This document shows, in pieces, positions 5,411 to 5,710 of a DNA stretch of 5,710 nucleotides (position 1 is the stretch's first letter; each line of letters begins with the position of its first letter). Source of the DNA: Alphaproteobacteria bacterium (GTDB lineage Bacteria > Pseudomonadota > Alphaproteobacteria > UBA6615). The translations under genes and the position numbers were made by a program. The stretch lies in contig JAURLR010000316.1 of the NCBI GenBank assembly GCA_030831135.1, positions 1-5,710 of the forward strand, written 5' to 3'. The notes below the pieces were generated by a model. It was not told the DNA's origin. It saw nothing but the letters and a program-made list of their open reading frames with translations, and did not search any database.

Positions 5411-5710
5411 TTAGTCGAGCTCGTCGAGCGCTTTCTGGAAGCGACCGGCATGGCTCTTCTCGGCCTTGGCGAGAGTCTCGAACCAGTCGGCGATCTCGTC
5501 GAAGCCTTCTTCGCGGGCGGTACGCGCCATGCCCGGATACATGTCGGTGTATTCGTGGGTTTCACCGGCAACCGCAGCAGCGAGATTGTGGGAGGTGCCA
5601 CCGATCGGCAGACCCGTGGCCGGGTCGCCGCTTTCCTCAAGAAACTCGAGATGACCATGGGCATGGCCGGTCTCGCCTTCAGCGGTGGAACGGACCACCG
5701 ATGCCACGTC
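5411..5710 (-). CDS. Rubrerythrin without rubredoxin domain, C-terminal part; 5' end outside window
   Basis: Di-iron, ferritin-like protein that reduces hydrogen peroxide in the cytosol. The frame is open to the window edge, so the ATG at 5707 is internal; 99 residues are visible of perhaps 140. Counting from that internal Met, the iron ligands known from Desulfovibrio rubrerythrin are present: E12 and H15 ([10 protein letters not shown]), E49 and E52 ([10 protein letters not shown]), E83 and H86 (EKSHAGRF). Only the first helix glutamate (E20 equivalent) falls outside. The protein ends at QKALDELD with no cysteine at all in the visible part, so the C-terminal rubredoxin domain of classic rubrerythrins is absent. 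It would need a separate electron donor. It is first of the three visible minus-strand genes, 149 bases before the Fe-S protein gene, with a hairpin directly after its stop. The family call is secure. Confidence 0.92.
   Translation of the reverse strand, partial: DVASVVRSTAEGETGHAHGHLEFLEESGDPATGLPIGGTSHNLAAAVAGETHEYTDMYPGMARTAREEGFDEIADWFETLAKAEKSHAGRFQKALDELD

Overview
The window looks like ordinary chromosomal DNA of an alphaproteobacterium. It is GC-rich and compact, and its protein sequences read like alphaproteobacterial members of their families. It carries dispersed palindromic repeats of a style common in that class, and one promoter candidate fits the Caulobacter housekeeping (sigma-73) consensus better than the E. 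coli one. A Caulobacterales/Maricaulales-type host is my best guess, but nothing here settles the genus. I see no phage, integrase, transposase, CRISPR, tRNA or rRNA.

Layout. (1) Positions 1-1315, plus strand: the 3' part of a cysteine synthase gene (cysK type), followed 8 bases later by a complete MoeB/ThiF-family E1-like sulfur-carrier adenylyltransferase; probably one transcript. (2) 1316-1453: a convergent gap holding a 91-bp inverted repeat element with three hairpins. (3) 1454-2440, minus strand: a D-2-hydroxyacid dehydrogenase of the glyoxylate/hydroxypyruvate reductase type. (4) 2441-2595: a divergent regulatory region. (5) 2596-3138, plus strand: an exported protein with two bacterial SH3-like domains. 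(6) 3139-3270: a second convergent gap with a second 91-bp inverted repeat element of a different sequence family. (7) 3271-5710, minus strand: a three-gene block read from right to left as rubrerythrin (5' part outside the window), a two-cluster, CCG-domain iron-sulfur protein related to GlpC/HdrB, and a DUF3501 protein.

How the genes work together. The first pair belongs to sulfur metabolism: cysteine synthesis, and activation of a ubiquitin-like sulfur-carrier protein for molybdopterin or thiamine. The rubrerythrin / Fe-S protein / DUF3501 block is the most interesting part. The visible rubrerythrin has an intact di-iron site but no C-terminal rubredoxin domain, so it needs an outside electron donor. 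The neighbouring Fe-S protein, with two 4Fe-4S motifs, is a natural candidate, and DUF3501 has no known function. This grouping recurs in proteobacteria, so the set is not new, but its mechanism appears uncharacterised as far as I know.

The two repeat elements are the best non-coding signals. In both, the two arms differ by compensatory base changes that keep the hairpin paired.
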